Below are positions 8,612 through 16,919 of a DNA stretch of 43,538 bases, piece after piece. A model generated the notes under the pieces. The model was given only the letters and a program-made list of their open reading frames with translations. It did not search any database and was not told the DNA's origin. A program made the translations under genes and the position numbers. The DNA is taken from the NCBI GenBank assembly GCA_947179245.1, contig CAMXBD010000008.1, positions 1 to 43,538 of the forward strand. Direction: 5' to 3'. Origin of the DNA: an uncultured Lachnospiraceae bacterium (lineage in GTDB: Bacteria; Bacillota; Clostridia; Lachnospirales; Lachnospiraceae). The first letter of the stretch is position 1; each line of letters begins with the position of its first letter.

Positions 8612-11600
8612 ATGGGCACGCAGAGTAAGCAGAAGAACAGAGATGTATCGAGACAGGCGGAGGAGAAGTATCTTGAACAGACGCTCGATGTCGTAAGGGA
8701 TAATCTTACAAATTATGGACGGGAAGTGTCGCGGATGCAGGATGATATCGATGAGATGCTGGCGCATTATCATGATAATGACACGGAAGTACTCACTATT
8801 CTGAATAATACCGTGACCATGCACGAGCATATGAAGCGGGCGCTTCTGCGGAATGAAAAGGCACTGAATAAGCCGTACTTCGGAAGAATCGTTTTTCATG
8901 ACGAGGCGCTTGACAAAGAGGAGTCCATCTATATCGGCAAGGGCGGGATATCCAAAGATACTACCCATTGGGTGGTGGTGGACTGGCGGGCGCCAGTGGC
9001 TAATGCATATTATGAGAATGGTCTTGGCAGGTGCAGTTACGAAGCGCCGGGCGGTGTACAGATGTGGATCGATCTGGAACTAAAGCGTACCTATGAGATT
9101 GATGAAGGGAAACTCCTCGACTATTTTGACAGCGAGGTGATTGCCAATGACGATCTGCTGACGAAGTATCTTGCCAAAAATAAACAGGCGGTTTTGAGTG
9201 AGATTGTTGCAACCATTCAGAAAGAGCAAAACGAGATTATCCGGAAATCGCCCTACCATAATATTATCGTACAGGGTGTTGCAGGTTCGGGCAAGACTAC
9301 TGTGGCGATGCACCGGATATCCTATATCCTGTATAACTATGAAGAACGCTTCAAGCCGGATGATTTCTATATTGTGGGGAGTAACCGCATACTGCTTAAC
9401 TATATCACGGGTGTCCTGCCCGATCTGGATGTGTACGGGATCCGGCAGATGACAATGGAGCAGCTTTTTGTCAGACTTTTGTACGAGGATTGGGATGATA
9501 AAAAGTATCGTATCAAGGGCACGGATACGAGCAGGAGCGAGAGTGTCAAAGGCGGGTCTGAGTGGTTCAAAGATCTGGAAGCTTATTGTCAGAAACTGGA
9601 ATATGACACGATATCCTGCAAGTCTGTCTACCTTAATCCGAAGCAGTTTGTGGAGGGGATAAGAGATGGTAAAATCGGTGTATTTGATGAGACGGGCGGA
9701 CGGGTTACGGATACAAGAGCCTTAGTCTGTCTGCTTGAGGGTGATTCGGTGGAGCGATATATCCGACAGAACCCTGCGGTGTCCGTTCAGAGTAAGATCA
9801 ACATGCTGAATAGTCGTCTGAGGGGTAAGATCAAAGAAGAATTTCTCGGAAAAGGCGTTAAGTATACCGAGGCTGAACGCAAAGCGATTCTCAAGGCTTA
9901 CCGCGGACATTACGGCGGTAAGGTGTGGAAACAATCTATTTTTGAGCTGTATCAGGATTTTCTGCTGAGACAGAATGAAAAGGGATATGGTGTCAATATA
10001 CCGGACGATGAGTTCGATGTCTATGATCTGGCGGCGCTTGCCTATCTTTACAAGAGGATTAAGGAGACGGAGGTAATCAGCGAAGCGCATCATATCGTAA
10101 TAGACGAGGCGCAGGATTTCGGAATGATGGCCTATCTTGTTCTGAAATTCTGTATTTACCGGTGCACTTACACTATCATGGGTGATGTTTCCCAGAATAT
10201 TCATTTCGGCTATGGGCTGAATGACTGGGAAGAATTAAAAAGCTTGTTTCTGCCAGATCCCATGGACAGCTTCGGCATTCTTAAGAAAAGCTACCGCAAT
10301 ACAGTGGAAATATCAGATTTTGCTACGAACATTCTGCATCACGGTCAGTTTTCCATCTATCCGGTGGAACCAATCATAAGGCATGGCACTCCGGTACAGG
10401 TGCGCCAGCTTGCGGACAGGCGGACCATGATCCGCACAGCTGCGGATATGTGCAGAGGATGGATGCAAAAAGACGGAATGGGCATCCAAGGAGAACAAAG
10501 CGGTTATGGAGAAACGGCTCACATAAACAGCGGTGGATTAGATACGATAGCTGTTGTCTGCAGAGATCAGACAGAAGCCGCCGCAGTGGCTAAGGAACTG
10601 TCTCAGTATATAGATGTGGTTGAAAGTGATCCGGAGAAGACGGAGTTTGGAAGCGGAATCATGGTGCTGCCGGTGGAATATACCAAAGGTCTGGAATTTG
10701 ACGCAGTACTGATCTTGAATCCCTCACGGGAAAAATATCCGGTGGACGATGGCCACGCCAAACTGCTCTATGTGGCAGCGACACGTGCGCTCCATGAACT
10801 GTGCGTACTCCATACAGGAAATCTTACAGGGCTGATTGCGGATCCGATACCGCATCCGCAACCGAAGCCTGTACAGAAGCCGGCCGAAAATCCAGCATTT
10901 ACAGAGACAAAACCGGACAGAATGGTTAAGAAAAATGTGTCTATTGTCCGCAACCAGCTGGCGGATGAAACGGGTAAGAGCAATAAGCCGGCAGCTAAAG
11001 GCAGGAAGGTGTCTGCTAAAGGCAAAGAAATAATCGCAAATACCCCTGACATGACAATGCAGAAGAAATCGCCTGCTCCTGAAATACCTGCAATATCTAA
11101 AGAACGAAAGAGTATACCAGATGCCCGCGGCAGCATCAAATTCGGCGATATGCCGCCAACGGAAAAACTCCGCCCTCTGGGGCATGGTAAAATTGATTTG
11201 TCGGTAAAGTGGACTTCTAAGCAACAGGACGGGCTTTATATGCATAGCCGTTACGGCGTTTTGCGCTTAAGTCCTATCGGCAGTGCAATCGTGAGAGTGA
11301 CTTTTGCAAAAGGCGGGCAGATTATTGACGGGGTAAACGAGCAGATTGCAGTGCATTCTACAGATAAAAGATGGATGTACAAAGAATCCGGCGCTGCGGT
11401 AGACCTTATGACAGACGAACTGCTGATTCAGGTGGATAAATCTACGGGAGCAATCCGCTACATGACGCGGGACAAGAAATTGCTTGTGGCTGAACGGACT
11501 AAAGAATGCCGGCAACTGGAAAGTAATCCGGATGGAAGATACAAAACATGGCTCTATCTCGACTGGCAGAAGAATGAGACTGTATATGGCATGGGTGCGG

Positions 11601-11863
11601 GAGATGCGGCTGGAATGAATCTGCGAAAAACCGCACGGTATATTTCGCACGGGAACGGTACCGGGGAACTGCCGTTTATTTTGTCAGAGCAGGGTTACGG
11701 AATCGTTCTGGCGGCAGACAGCCCTGTGATGAGCTGTGACATTCCGGCGTACGGTTCTTATCTTTACGCCGAGAGTGAGAAGCAGATGGATTTCTATTTT
11801 ATAACCGGAAAGCGTCAGAATACGATCATGAATGCATATGCATATCTTTGCGGGAAGCTGTGA
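8612..11863 (+). CDS. HelD-like UvrD-family helicase fused to a GH31 N-terminal-like beta domain
   Basis: The 1083-residue protein has two parts. Residues 1-about 760 are a complete HelD-type SF1 ATPase: an N-terminal coiled coil, GVAGSGKTT (Walker A, about 223), IDEAQDFG (Walker B, about 497), MGDVSQNIHFGYG, LKKSYRNTVEIS, EYTKGLEFDAVLI and VAATRALHEL. HelD binds RNA polymerase and helps release stalled complexes. A Lys/Pro-rich linker (about 760-865) follows. Residues about 870-1083 resemble the galactose-mutarotase-like N-terminal domain of GH31 glycosidases: RYGVLRLSPIGSAIVRVTF, TDELLIQVDKSTGAIRYM, ETVYGMG, ELPFILSEQGYGIVL, MDFYFITGKRQNTIMNAY. The catalytic barrel that should follow is absent. 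HelD is normally about 700-780 residues. The ATG has AAAGGAGGT upstream. Confidence 0.88.
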   Translation: MGTQSKQKNRDVSRQAEEKYLEQTLDVVRDNLTNYGREVSRMQDDIDEMLAHYHDNDTEVLTILNNTVTMHEHMKRALLRNEKALNKPYFGRIVFHDEALDKEESIYIGKGGISKDTTHWVVVDWRAPVANAYYENGLGRCSYEAPGGVQMWIDLELKRTYEIDEGKLLDYFDSEVIANDDLLTKYLAKNKQAVLSEIVATIQKEQNEIIRKSPYHNIIVQGVAGSGKTTVAMHRISYILYNYEERFKPDDFYIVGSNRILLNYITGVLPDLDVYGIRQMTMEQLFVRLLYEDWDDKKYRIKGTDTSRSESVKGGSEWFKDLEAYCQKLEYDTISCKSVYLNPKQFVEGIRDGKIGVFDETGGRVTDTRALVCLLEGDSVERYIRQNPAVSVQSKINMLNSRLRGKIKEEFLGKGVKYTEAERKAILKAYRGHYGGKVWKQSIFELYQDFLLRQNEKGYGVNIPDDEFDVYDLAALAYLYKRIKETEVISEAHHIVIDEAQDFGMMAYLVLKFCIYRCTYTIMGDVSQNIHFGYGLNDWEELKSLFLPDPMDSFGILKKSYRNTVEISDFATNILHHGQFSIYPVEPIIRHGTPVQVRQLADRRTMIRTAADMCRGWMQKDGMGIQGEQSGYGETAHINSGGLDTIAVVCRDQTEAAAVAKELSQYIDVVESDPEKTEFGSGIMVLPVEYTKGLEFDAVLILNPSREKYPVDDGHAKLLYVAATRALHELCVLHTGNLTGLIADPIPHPQPKPVQKPAENPAFTETKPDRMVKKNVSIVRNQLADETGKSNKPAAKGRKVSAKGKEIIANTPDMTMQKKSPAPEIPAISKERKSIPDARGSIKFGDMPPTEKLRPLGHGKIDLSVKWTSKQQDGLYMHSRYGVLRLSPIGSAIVRVTFAKGGQIIDGVNEQIAVHSTDKRWMYKESGAAVDLMTDELLIQVDKSTGAIRYMTRDKKLLVAERTKECRQLESNPDGRYKTWLYLDWQKNETVYGMGAGDAAGMNLRKTARYISHGNGTGELPFILSEQGYGIVLAADSPVMSCDIPAYGSYLYAESEKQMDFYFITGKRQNTIMNAYAYLCGKL

Positions 11864-11871
11864 GGCTTCCC
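11852..11871 (+). terminator. Hairpin overlapping the helicase stop codon, possible terminator
   Basis: GGGAAGC and GCTTCCC form a 7-bp stem with a six-base loop that contains the TGA stop. There is no clean T-run after it, so it may be a weak terminator or only an mRNA-end structure. Confidence 0.4.
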
Positions 11872-11914
11872 GTAGAGGGTAAAATCAATTTTGCTATAAG
11901 TATATAAGCATTTC

Positions 11915-12187
11915 TTATCGGAAGCTGATCGATAATTCCTTGCCTAATCCTTTTGCCAATAGTTGCAATGTGGCAACCGTAGGACTGCATGTTCCATTTT
12001 CAATACGACTGATATTTGACTGGCGAATACCGGAACGCTCTGCAAGTTCTTTTTGTGTCATATTCAATGATACTCTGGCTTCAATTAACGCTTTGGCTAC
12101 CTCAAATTCCGTTCTGGTTGCCTCATGTTCTTCACGAAACGCAGGGTCAGTCATTTGTTTTTCTAAATATTTGTGTAAATCACTCAT
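11915..12187 (-). CDS. HigA/XRE-family antitoxin
   Basis: A 90-residue protein. Residues about 36-87 are a Cro/cI helix-turn-helix (MTQKELAERSGIRQSNISRI then ENGTCSPTVATLQLLAKGLG). It lies 13 bases after the toxin gene on the same strand. That order, toxin then antitoxin, is characteristic of HigBA systems. The ATG at 12187 is preferred over the one at 12220 because AAGGAG lies nine bases upstream of it and the shorter frame avoids overlapping the toxin gene. By family knowledge it neutralises the toxin by direct binding and represses the operon. Confidence 0.85.
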   Translation of the reverse strand: MSDLHKYLEKQMTDPAFREEHEATRTEFEVAKALIEARVSLNMTQKELAERSGIRQSNISRIENGTCSPTVATLQLLAKGLGKELSISFR

Positions 12188-12200
12188 TTTGTTTTGCTCC

Positions 12201-12545
12201 TTATTGCATTCGATGCTCATAGTCTGTTTTATATTTAAGGGCTAATTTTATTTGAGATTTTGGTGTCTTTTGCGTTTTCTTAATAAAGCCGTTTGTTACA
12301 ATAATTTTATTGTCTGCATAGAAAAAATAGAAAAATCTTGAAACGTCATTGGAAAATTTTATCCGTAATTCAAATAATCCATTTCCTATTGGCTTTGAAT
12401 ATGGTTCTCGTAAAGTATTGCCAAATTCCTCTAAAATTAATAAACTGTCTAAAGCTTTGTTTCGCATTTTAATATTTAAACTATCTAAAAAATCTTCAAT
12501 GGGTGCACGACCGTTAGATAGTCGATAAAAATCAATATGAAACAC
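12201..12545 (-). CDS. HigB/RelE-like toxin (phage Gp49-like family)
   Basis: A 114-residue RelE-superfamily protein. Typical pieces are FYRLSNGRAPIEDFLDSL at the N-terminus, GNGLFELRIKFSNDVSRFFY in the core, and IVTNGFIKKTQKTPKSQI near the end; the last corresponds to the C-terminal Phe/Lys motif of Gp49-like toxins. Such toxins cut mRNA on the ribosome. GTG at 12545 is chosen as start because AAGGAG lies five bases upstream, which removes about 20 residues from the longest frame. The antitoxin gene follows directly. Its AT-rich composition differs from the flanking helicase and methyltransferase genes, suggesting recent acquisition. Confidence 0.82.
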   Translation of the reverse strand: MFHIDFYRLSNGRAPIEDFLDSLNIKMRNKALDSLLILEEFGNTLREPYSKPIGNGLFELRIKFSNDVSRFFYFFYADNKIIVTNGFIKKTQKTPKSQIKLALKYKTDYEHRMQ

Positions 12546-12562
12546 AGGTTCTCCTTTCTTAT

Positions 12563-12592
12563 AAGATATTCCCTTTTTTGATATATTGTCAA
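12563..12592 (-). promoter_or_regulatory. Putative promoter of the toxin-antitoxin operon
   Basis: On the minus strand TTGACA (12592-12587) is followed after 18 bases by TATCTT (12568-12563). A start a few bases on would leave only a very short leader before the AAGGAG of the toxin gene. It was found by eye. Confidence 0.45.
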
Positions 12593-12964
12593 GCGCTGAT
12601 TTGACCAATATGTTTTTGTGCAGCTATATTTTTTATAAATAATTATAGATGGCAAATCATGGTGAAACACCGGAACTTCCTATATAGAAGCCTGCCACAG
12701 AAAATACTGTGACATTAGAATCTGATAGCAGTCTTAAAAGCGAATAATACAAGACAGATCAGAAAGAAATTTTTGATATACCAGTACTATACTGCATCTG
12801 TAAAAAGATTGCAAATCAATTTTTTGTAATCTTTCCAATCATGCAACTAAAATCCCCCGATACGTGATTGGAAAAAGAGCGTTTCCAGATTACAATATAC
12901 TTATCAAATGCTTGCAAGCTTTTCTAATGTTTGGCTTGTACAGGGCAGGAAGGGAGAAAAGACA
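12593..12964. other. Intergenic region between the toxin-antitoxin pair and the methyltransferase gene
   Basis: AT-rich spacer with no convincing gene. It holds two small inverted repeats: CACAG/CTGTG near 12699-12714 and a 9-bp stem AGATTGCAA/TTGTAATCT at 12806-12832, neither followed by a T-run. The promoter of the plus-strand methyltransferase gene must lie here but no clear -35/-10 pair was found. Confidence 0.5.
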
Positions 12965-14089
12965 ATGTCAACGATCCATTTAAGAATATATGATCTCAGA
13001 AAAGCTAACCAGATGAGTCAGAAGGAGCTGGCGGACGAGGTCGGAGTTTCTGTACAGACCGTCAGTAAGTGGGAGAATAATGTGTGTATGCCGGATATCA
13101 CGATGCTGCCGGAGATTGCAAGATTTTTCCGGGTGACAGTGGATGAACTTCTGGGATTGTCGCCGCTTGCGGGTGAAGAGTACATACCGGTCAGGAGCGC
13201 GGAGAAAGACTATTGGGAATCCAGACTGGATTATCTGAAAGCAAGCAGGCGGATAATGTGGAATGACGATTACTTTAAGTTTCTGGTAGAACAGGTATGG
13301 AAGATTGACAAGCCGGTGGATGTACTGGACTGCGGCTGCGGGTTCGGATATATGGGCATCATGCTGCTTCCGCTTTTGCCGGAAGGGAGCACCTATACGG
13401 GAATTGATTTCAGCGAGAACATGCTGCGGGAGGGAGAAAAACTTTTTGCAGAAGAAGGGTATCAGGCAGAATTCATCTATGGTAATTTTTTTAAATATAC
13501 TTTTCAGAAACATTATGATATCACGTTAAGCCAGTGTGTCATGCGGCATGTAAACGAACCAAGAGAGTTTTTACAGAAAATGATTGCGCAGACGAAGCCC
13601 GGCGGTCTGGTCGCAGCGATCGATGTAAACCGGGAATTGGAAAGCGACGGACTTTATATAGACGGACTGGAGTATGCTGAACTCTGTTCCAGAGCTGGAT
13701 TCCGTAAGATGTGGGCGAAGGAGAAGGAATGTCAGGGCAGGGACTACGCTATCGGCATGAGAATGCCGTTTATGATGCGAGGGGAAGGGCTTGTGCAGGT
13801 GGATGTCCGTATGAATGACAGAGTCACGTTTGTCTGTCCGGAACGGGAAGACTATACAGAGAAAGTAGATTGCTTTATGGAAGAAAAAAACTGGCGGAAC
13901 AGTATTTCACCGGAGGAAGAGGAAGAAATCATACGCGGTTTTGTCAATCATGGGATGGACAGAAAGGAAGCGGAAAGTTACTGCCGCAAACAGAGGAAGA
14001 TACAGACTTTTATGATGGCAAATCAAGACAATTTGAAATATCTTCATTATTTGGGACTGATAATAAGTTATGGATGGAAAAAAACATAA
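12965..14089 (+). CDS. HTH (XRE) - SAM-dependent methyltransferase fusion
   Basis: A 374-residue protein. Residues about 1-65 form a helix-turn-helix of the XRE type (MSQKELADEVGVSVQTVSKW). From about residue 115 it is a class I methyltransferase: motif I VLDCGCGFGYMG (about 120-131), GIDFSENML as the acidic loop that holds the ribose of SAM, then the motif IV region SQCVMRHV and MIAQTKPGGLVAAIDV. The last 100 residues are not recognised. The ATG at 12965 is chosen over upstream in-frame codons because GGGAG lies nearby. The next gene encodes an MTA/SAH deaminase, the enzyme type that removes the by-product of methyl transfer, which may be meaningful. The substrate is unknown; a DNA-binding regulator that also methylates is possible. 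Confidence 0.8.
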   Translation: MSTIHLRIYDLRKANQMSQKELADEVGVSVQTVSKWENNVCMPDITMLPEIARFFRVTVDELLGLSPLAGEEYIPVRSAEKDYWESRLDYLKASRRIMWNDDYFKFLVEQVWKIDKPVDVLDCGCGFGYMGIMLLPLLPEGSTYTGIDFSENMLREGEKLFAEEGYQAEFIYGNFFKYTFQKHYDITLSQCVMRHVNEPREFLQKMIAQTKPGGLVAAIDVNRELESDGLYIDGLEYAELCSRAGFRKMWAKEKECQGRDYAIGMRMPFMMRGEGLVQVDVRMNDRVTFVCPEREDYTEKVDCFMEEKNWRNSISPEEEEEIIRGFVNHGMDRKEAESYCRKQRKIQTFMMANQDNLKYLHYLGLIISYGWKKT

Positions 14090-14173
14090 GGGTAAAAACA
14101 TAAGACAGATTTTGGATGAAAAGTCAGGAAGAATGATTTATAATTAGGATATCAAGAACGGAGGAATAAGAAA

Positions 14174-15475
14174 ATGGGAATTGTAATCAAAAATGCACTG
14201 GCAATTCTGCCAAAGGGTGCGGAAGATGTGGTACAGGAAACCAGCATCTACATTGAACAGGACAGAATTACGGGAATCGGAGAGGAGCCCGACGGGTTCA
14301 GCGAGGATAAGGTGATTGATGGAACGGACAAACTGGTGATTCCGGGTCTGATTAACTGTCATACACACTCTTACATGTCTTTTATGCGAAATGTAGCGGA
14401 TGATCTGTCGTTTATGGACTGGCTGTTCGGGACAATCGATCCCATCGAGCAGCAGATGACAGATGAGGACACATACTGGGGAGCCAATCTGGCAATTATT
14501 GAGATGATGAAGAGCGGCACGACCTGTTTTAATGACATGCAGATGAACATACATCAGACTACCAGAGCGGTCAAAGAGACCGGTATGCGTGCCGTGATCA
14601 GCCGCGGGCTGGTAGGCAGCGGTAATGACGAGGCGGGACAGATGAGACTGCGTCAGGCATACGAGGAGAGAGATGCCGCAGCAGACTGTGACAGATTGTC
14701 TTTTGTGCTCGGACCCCACGCACCATATACCTGTGACGAAGAGTTCTTAAAGATTGTTGCGGGAGAGGCAAAGAAGAACGGGATGGGCGTTCACATCCAT
14801 CTGTCGGAGAGTGAGAGTGAGATTGCACAGATTAAAGAGAAATATGGATGCAGTCCGATTGCGCTTGCTGACCGCTGCGGACTGTTCGATGTGCCCGCCA
14901 TTGCAGCACATTGTGTACAGATTGACGAGGCGGATATGGATATACTGAAGGCGAAGAATGTCAGTGTAGTTACCAATCCGGCAAGTAATATGAAGCTGGG
15001 TAATGGTTTTGCACCGATAGCCGGAATGCTGTCAAAAGGCATCAACGTGTGCCTCGGTACAGACGGAGCAGCCAGCAACAACTGTCTGAACATGTTCCAT
15101 GAACTCAGTCTTCTTACGCTGATTCATAAAGGAACGGGCAGAACGCCTCAGTGCGTCAGCGCTAAAGAAGGATTTCGTATCGCAACGCTCAATGGTGCAA
15201 AAGCGCTTGGAATGGAGAATGAGATCGGAAGTATCGAGGTTGGTAAAAAAGCGGATCTGGCGATTCTCGATCTGAATACGCCGTCACTGACACCCAGAAA
15301 TAATCTGATTGCAGGGCTGTCCTATTCCGCTAACGGTTCTGAGGTGGATACGGTCATCATCAATGGTCAGATTACCATGGAGAACAGGAAAATACTGACC
15401 ATTGACGAACAGCTTGTATACCGTAAGATTCAGGACATCATCGAGAGAATGGGGCTGGACAAGAAAGTGTACTAA
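14174..15475 (+). CDS. mtaD: 5-methylthioadenosine/S-adenosylhomocysteine deaminase
   Basis: A 433-residue amidohydrolase of the MtaD/SAH-deaminase group, expected to deaminate methylthioadenosine or S-adenosylhomocysteine to the inosine form in the cytoplasm. The metal ligands are visible: NCHTHSYM (His63 and His65), HIHLSESESE, AAHCVQ and GTDGAASNNCLNMF (catalytic Asp). The PHAPYTC motif is typical of this branch. The length is standard. GGAGG lies upstream of the ATG at 14174. It follows a methyltransferase gene by about 85 bases and converges on cutC with a 4-base overlap. Related chlorohydrolase or guanine-deaminase activities cannot be excluded from sequence alone. Confidence 0.88.
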   Translation: MGIVIKNALAILPKGAEDVVQETSIYIEQDRITGIGEEPDGFSEDKVIDGTDKLVIPGLINCHTHSYMSFMRNVADDLSFMDWLFGTIDPIEQQMTDEDTYWGANLAIIEMMKSGTTCFNDMQMNIHQTTRAVKETGMRAVISRGLVGSGNDEAGQMRLRQAYEERDAAADCDRLSFVLGPHAPYTCDEEFLKIVAGEAKKNGMGVHIHLSESESEIAQIKEKYGCSPIALADRCGLFDVPAIAAHCVQIDEADMDILKAKNVSVVTNPASNMKLGNGFAPIAGMLSKGINVCLGTDGAASNNCLNMFHELSLLTLIHKGTGRTPQCVSAKEGFRIATLNGAKALGMENEIGSIEVGKKADLAILDLNTPSLTPRNNLIAGLSYSANGSEVDTVIINGQITMENRKILTIDEQLVYRKIQDIIERMGLDKKVY

Positions 15476-16227
15476 AGCGTATGAAGGAGGCTTTTTGCTT
15501 CCTTAACGATAAGGCTGTCCGTCCTGTAAATACTGTACTCGTTCATGATTGGCAGTCCCATAGGGACATCTTCTTTGCGGTAGCACATGCCGCTGTCTAT
15601 GATTTTTTTTGCCGAAAGATGATAGTGGGTGATTTCAGTATTTGCAAGAAAGTGGCGGATTACATCAGGGGTGACACCTGAACCAGCCATAATATGAGGA
15701 CCGCCTGTCTGGTTTTGCAGCGCGCATAATTTATTTAGAAGCGGCATACCGGTCAGGCAGTCTTTTTCCTGTCCGGATGTCAGAATGGTATCGATTCCAA
15801 GCTCTGTCGCCTGCCTGTATGCCAGCAGAGGGTCAGCGCATACATCAAATGCGCGGTGAAGAGTTATCTTCATTTTTTCGGCGGTCTTTATCAGTTCTGC
15901 CATCTGCTCTATATTCAGATTGCCGTCCTGCGTAAGACAACCGATTACAATGCCGTCGGTTCCTGCTTCTCTATATATTTCCACTTCTCTTTTGATGATC
16001 TCAAACTCATAATCACTATAAAGAAAATCCCCGAAGCGCGGACGCAGAAGTACACGGATCGGCAAATCGCAGGATTTCCTGACTTCCTTAAACAGCGCCG
16101 TACTTGGGGAGATACCGCCAATAATCAGCGCAGCGCACAATTCTAACCGGTCAGCGCCGCCCTCGGCTGCCGCCAAGGCGGACTCCACACTATCCACACA
16201 GCATTCCAACAGATATCTATTTTGCAT
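15472..16227 (-). CDS. cutC: CutC family protein
   Basis: A 251-residue TIM-barrel protein matching CutC along its length: LLECCVDSVESALAAAEGGA, DRLELCAAL, GGISPS, VRVLLRPR-type IRVLLRPRFGDFLYS, EIYREAGTDGIVIGCL, TLHRAFDV, ILTSGQ and IMAGSGV. CutC was named for copper tolerance in Escherichia coli, but its biochemical role is unsettled and a direct copper role is doubtful. The gene has its own upstream promoter-like sequence and an ATG with GGAG. Its 3' end overlaps the end of mtaD by four bases on the opposite strand. Confidence 0.93.
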   Translation of the reverse strand: MQNRYLLECCVDSVESALAAAEGGADRLELCAALIIGGISPSTALFKEVRKSCDLPIRVLLRPRFGDFLYSDYEFEIIKREVEIYREAGTDGIVIGCLTQDGNLNIEQMAELIKTAEKMKITLHRAFDVCADPLLAYRQATELGIDTILTSGQEKDCLTGMPLLNKLCALQNQTGGPHIMAGSGVTPDVIRHFLANTEITHYHLSAKKIIDSGMCYRKEDVPMGLPIMNEYSIYRTDSLIVKEAKSLLHTL

Positions 16228-16391
16228 ATATTGGGTCTCCGTTTCTTTAAGAATAATATTTGTGATTTGAAGGTTAGTAAACTCGCTTGTTTTTCTTTTG
16301 CACAGATGTGGCTCCCATTGGAGACATTTCTGTTATTATAGCATAGCGCAGATGCGGGTGTTAAGTGTTATTTGATTTAGCAGAATAAGTA
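16228..16391 (-). promoter_or_regulatory. cutC upstream region with a likely promoter
   Basis: On the minus strand TTAACA (16364-16359) and TATAAT (16340-16335) are separated by 18 bases and face cutC, giving a leader of about 100 bases. The leader contains a short TCTCC-AAT-GGGAG inverted repeat near 16305-16328. No gene is seen in this stretch. Confidence 0.5.
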
Positions 16392-16446
16392 TTGACAAAT
16401 TGGTCTATAAAGAGTAGACTAAATGCATGGTCTATTGCAAGTAGAC
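16392..16446 (+). promoter_or_regulatory. Promoter with two BlaI-type operators
   Basis: TTGACA (16392-16397) and TAGACT (16415-16420) are 17 bases apart. Two perfect inverted repeats GTCTA-N7-TAGAC lie at 16403-16419, overlapping the -10 box, and 16430-16446, just downstream, 27 bases centre to centre. BlaI/MecI repressors bind paired dyads in this arrangement, so autoregulation of the blaI-M56 operon is the natural reading. Confidence 0.8.
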
Positions 16447-16540
16447 TAGATGCGCATACCGATATGGTATTCTCAGGCAGCGTGGTACAAGACCGGTTAC
16501 AAAGCATCAGGCATATACATACGGAAGGAGCCTTATATTT

Positions 16541-16918
16541 ATGAAAAACAGCAGACAAGAATATAAACTTGCCAAGACAGAGGCAAGGTTTGCCGATCTG
16601 ATCTGGCAGAAGGAGCCGATTTCTTCACCGGAACTTGTCAAATTATGTGAAAAAGAATTTAACTGGAAGAAATCTACCACATATACAGTCTTGAAAAAAT
16701 TGTGCGACAGAGGGATTTTTCAGAATGAAAAAGCGGAAGTGACGTCGCTTATTTCCAAAGAAGAGTTTTACAGCTATAAGAGCAGGCAATTTGTAGAAGA
16801 TTCCTTCGGGGGATCAATACCAAGATTTCTGACTGCTTTTATGGGCGGAAAGAAGTTGACAGAGGAACAGGCGGAAGAAATTAAGAAACTGATCGACGAT
16901 TTCACTAAGAAATCATGA
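16541..16918 (+). CDS. BlaI/MecI-family transcriptional repressor
   Basis: A 125-residue winged-helix protein typical of BlaI/MecI/CopY. Seen are the N-terminal KTEARFADLIWQKEPISSPE, the recognition region KKSTTYTVLKKLCDRGI, and the C-terminal dimerisation part beginning FVEDSFGGSIPRFLTAF. AAGGAG precedes the ATG. It is followed after one base by a gene for an M56 membrane peptidase. In the BlaR/BlaI scheme the sensor triggers cleavage or release of the repressor. The two GTCTA-N7-TAGAC dyads in the promoter are the likely binding sites. No beta-lactamase gene is nearby, so the regulon may be only this operon or genes elsewhere. Confidence 0.93.
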   Translation: MKNSRQEYKLAKTEARFADLIWQKEPISSPELVKLCEKEFNWKKSTTYTVLKKLCDRGIFQNEKAEVTSLISKEEFYSYKSRQFVEDSFGGSIPRFLTAFMGGKKLTEEQAEEIKKLIDDFTKKS

Positions 16919-16919
16919 G

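Noticed and set aside
15481-15508. Hairpin AAGGAGGC/GCTTCCTT at the end of cutC as a terminator of mtaD
   Set aside because: The stem is possible with one G-U pair but no T-run follows and it lies within the cutC coding end, so evidence is too weak.
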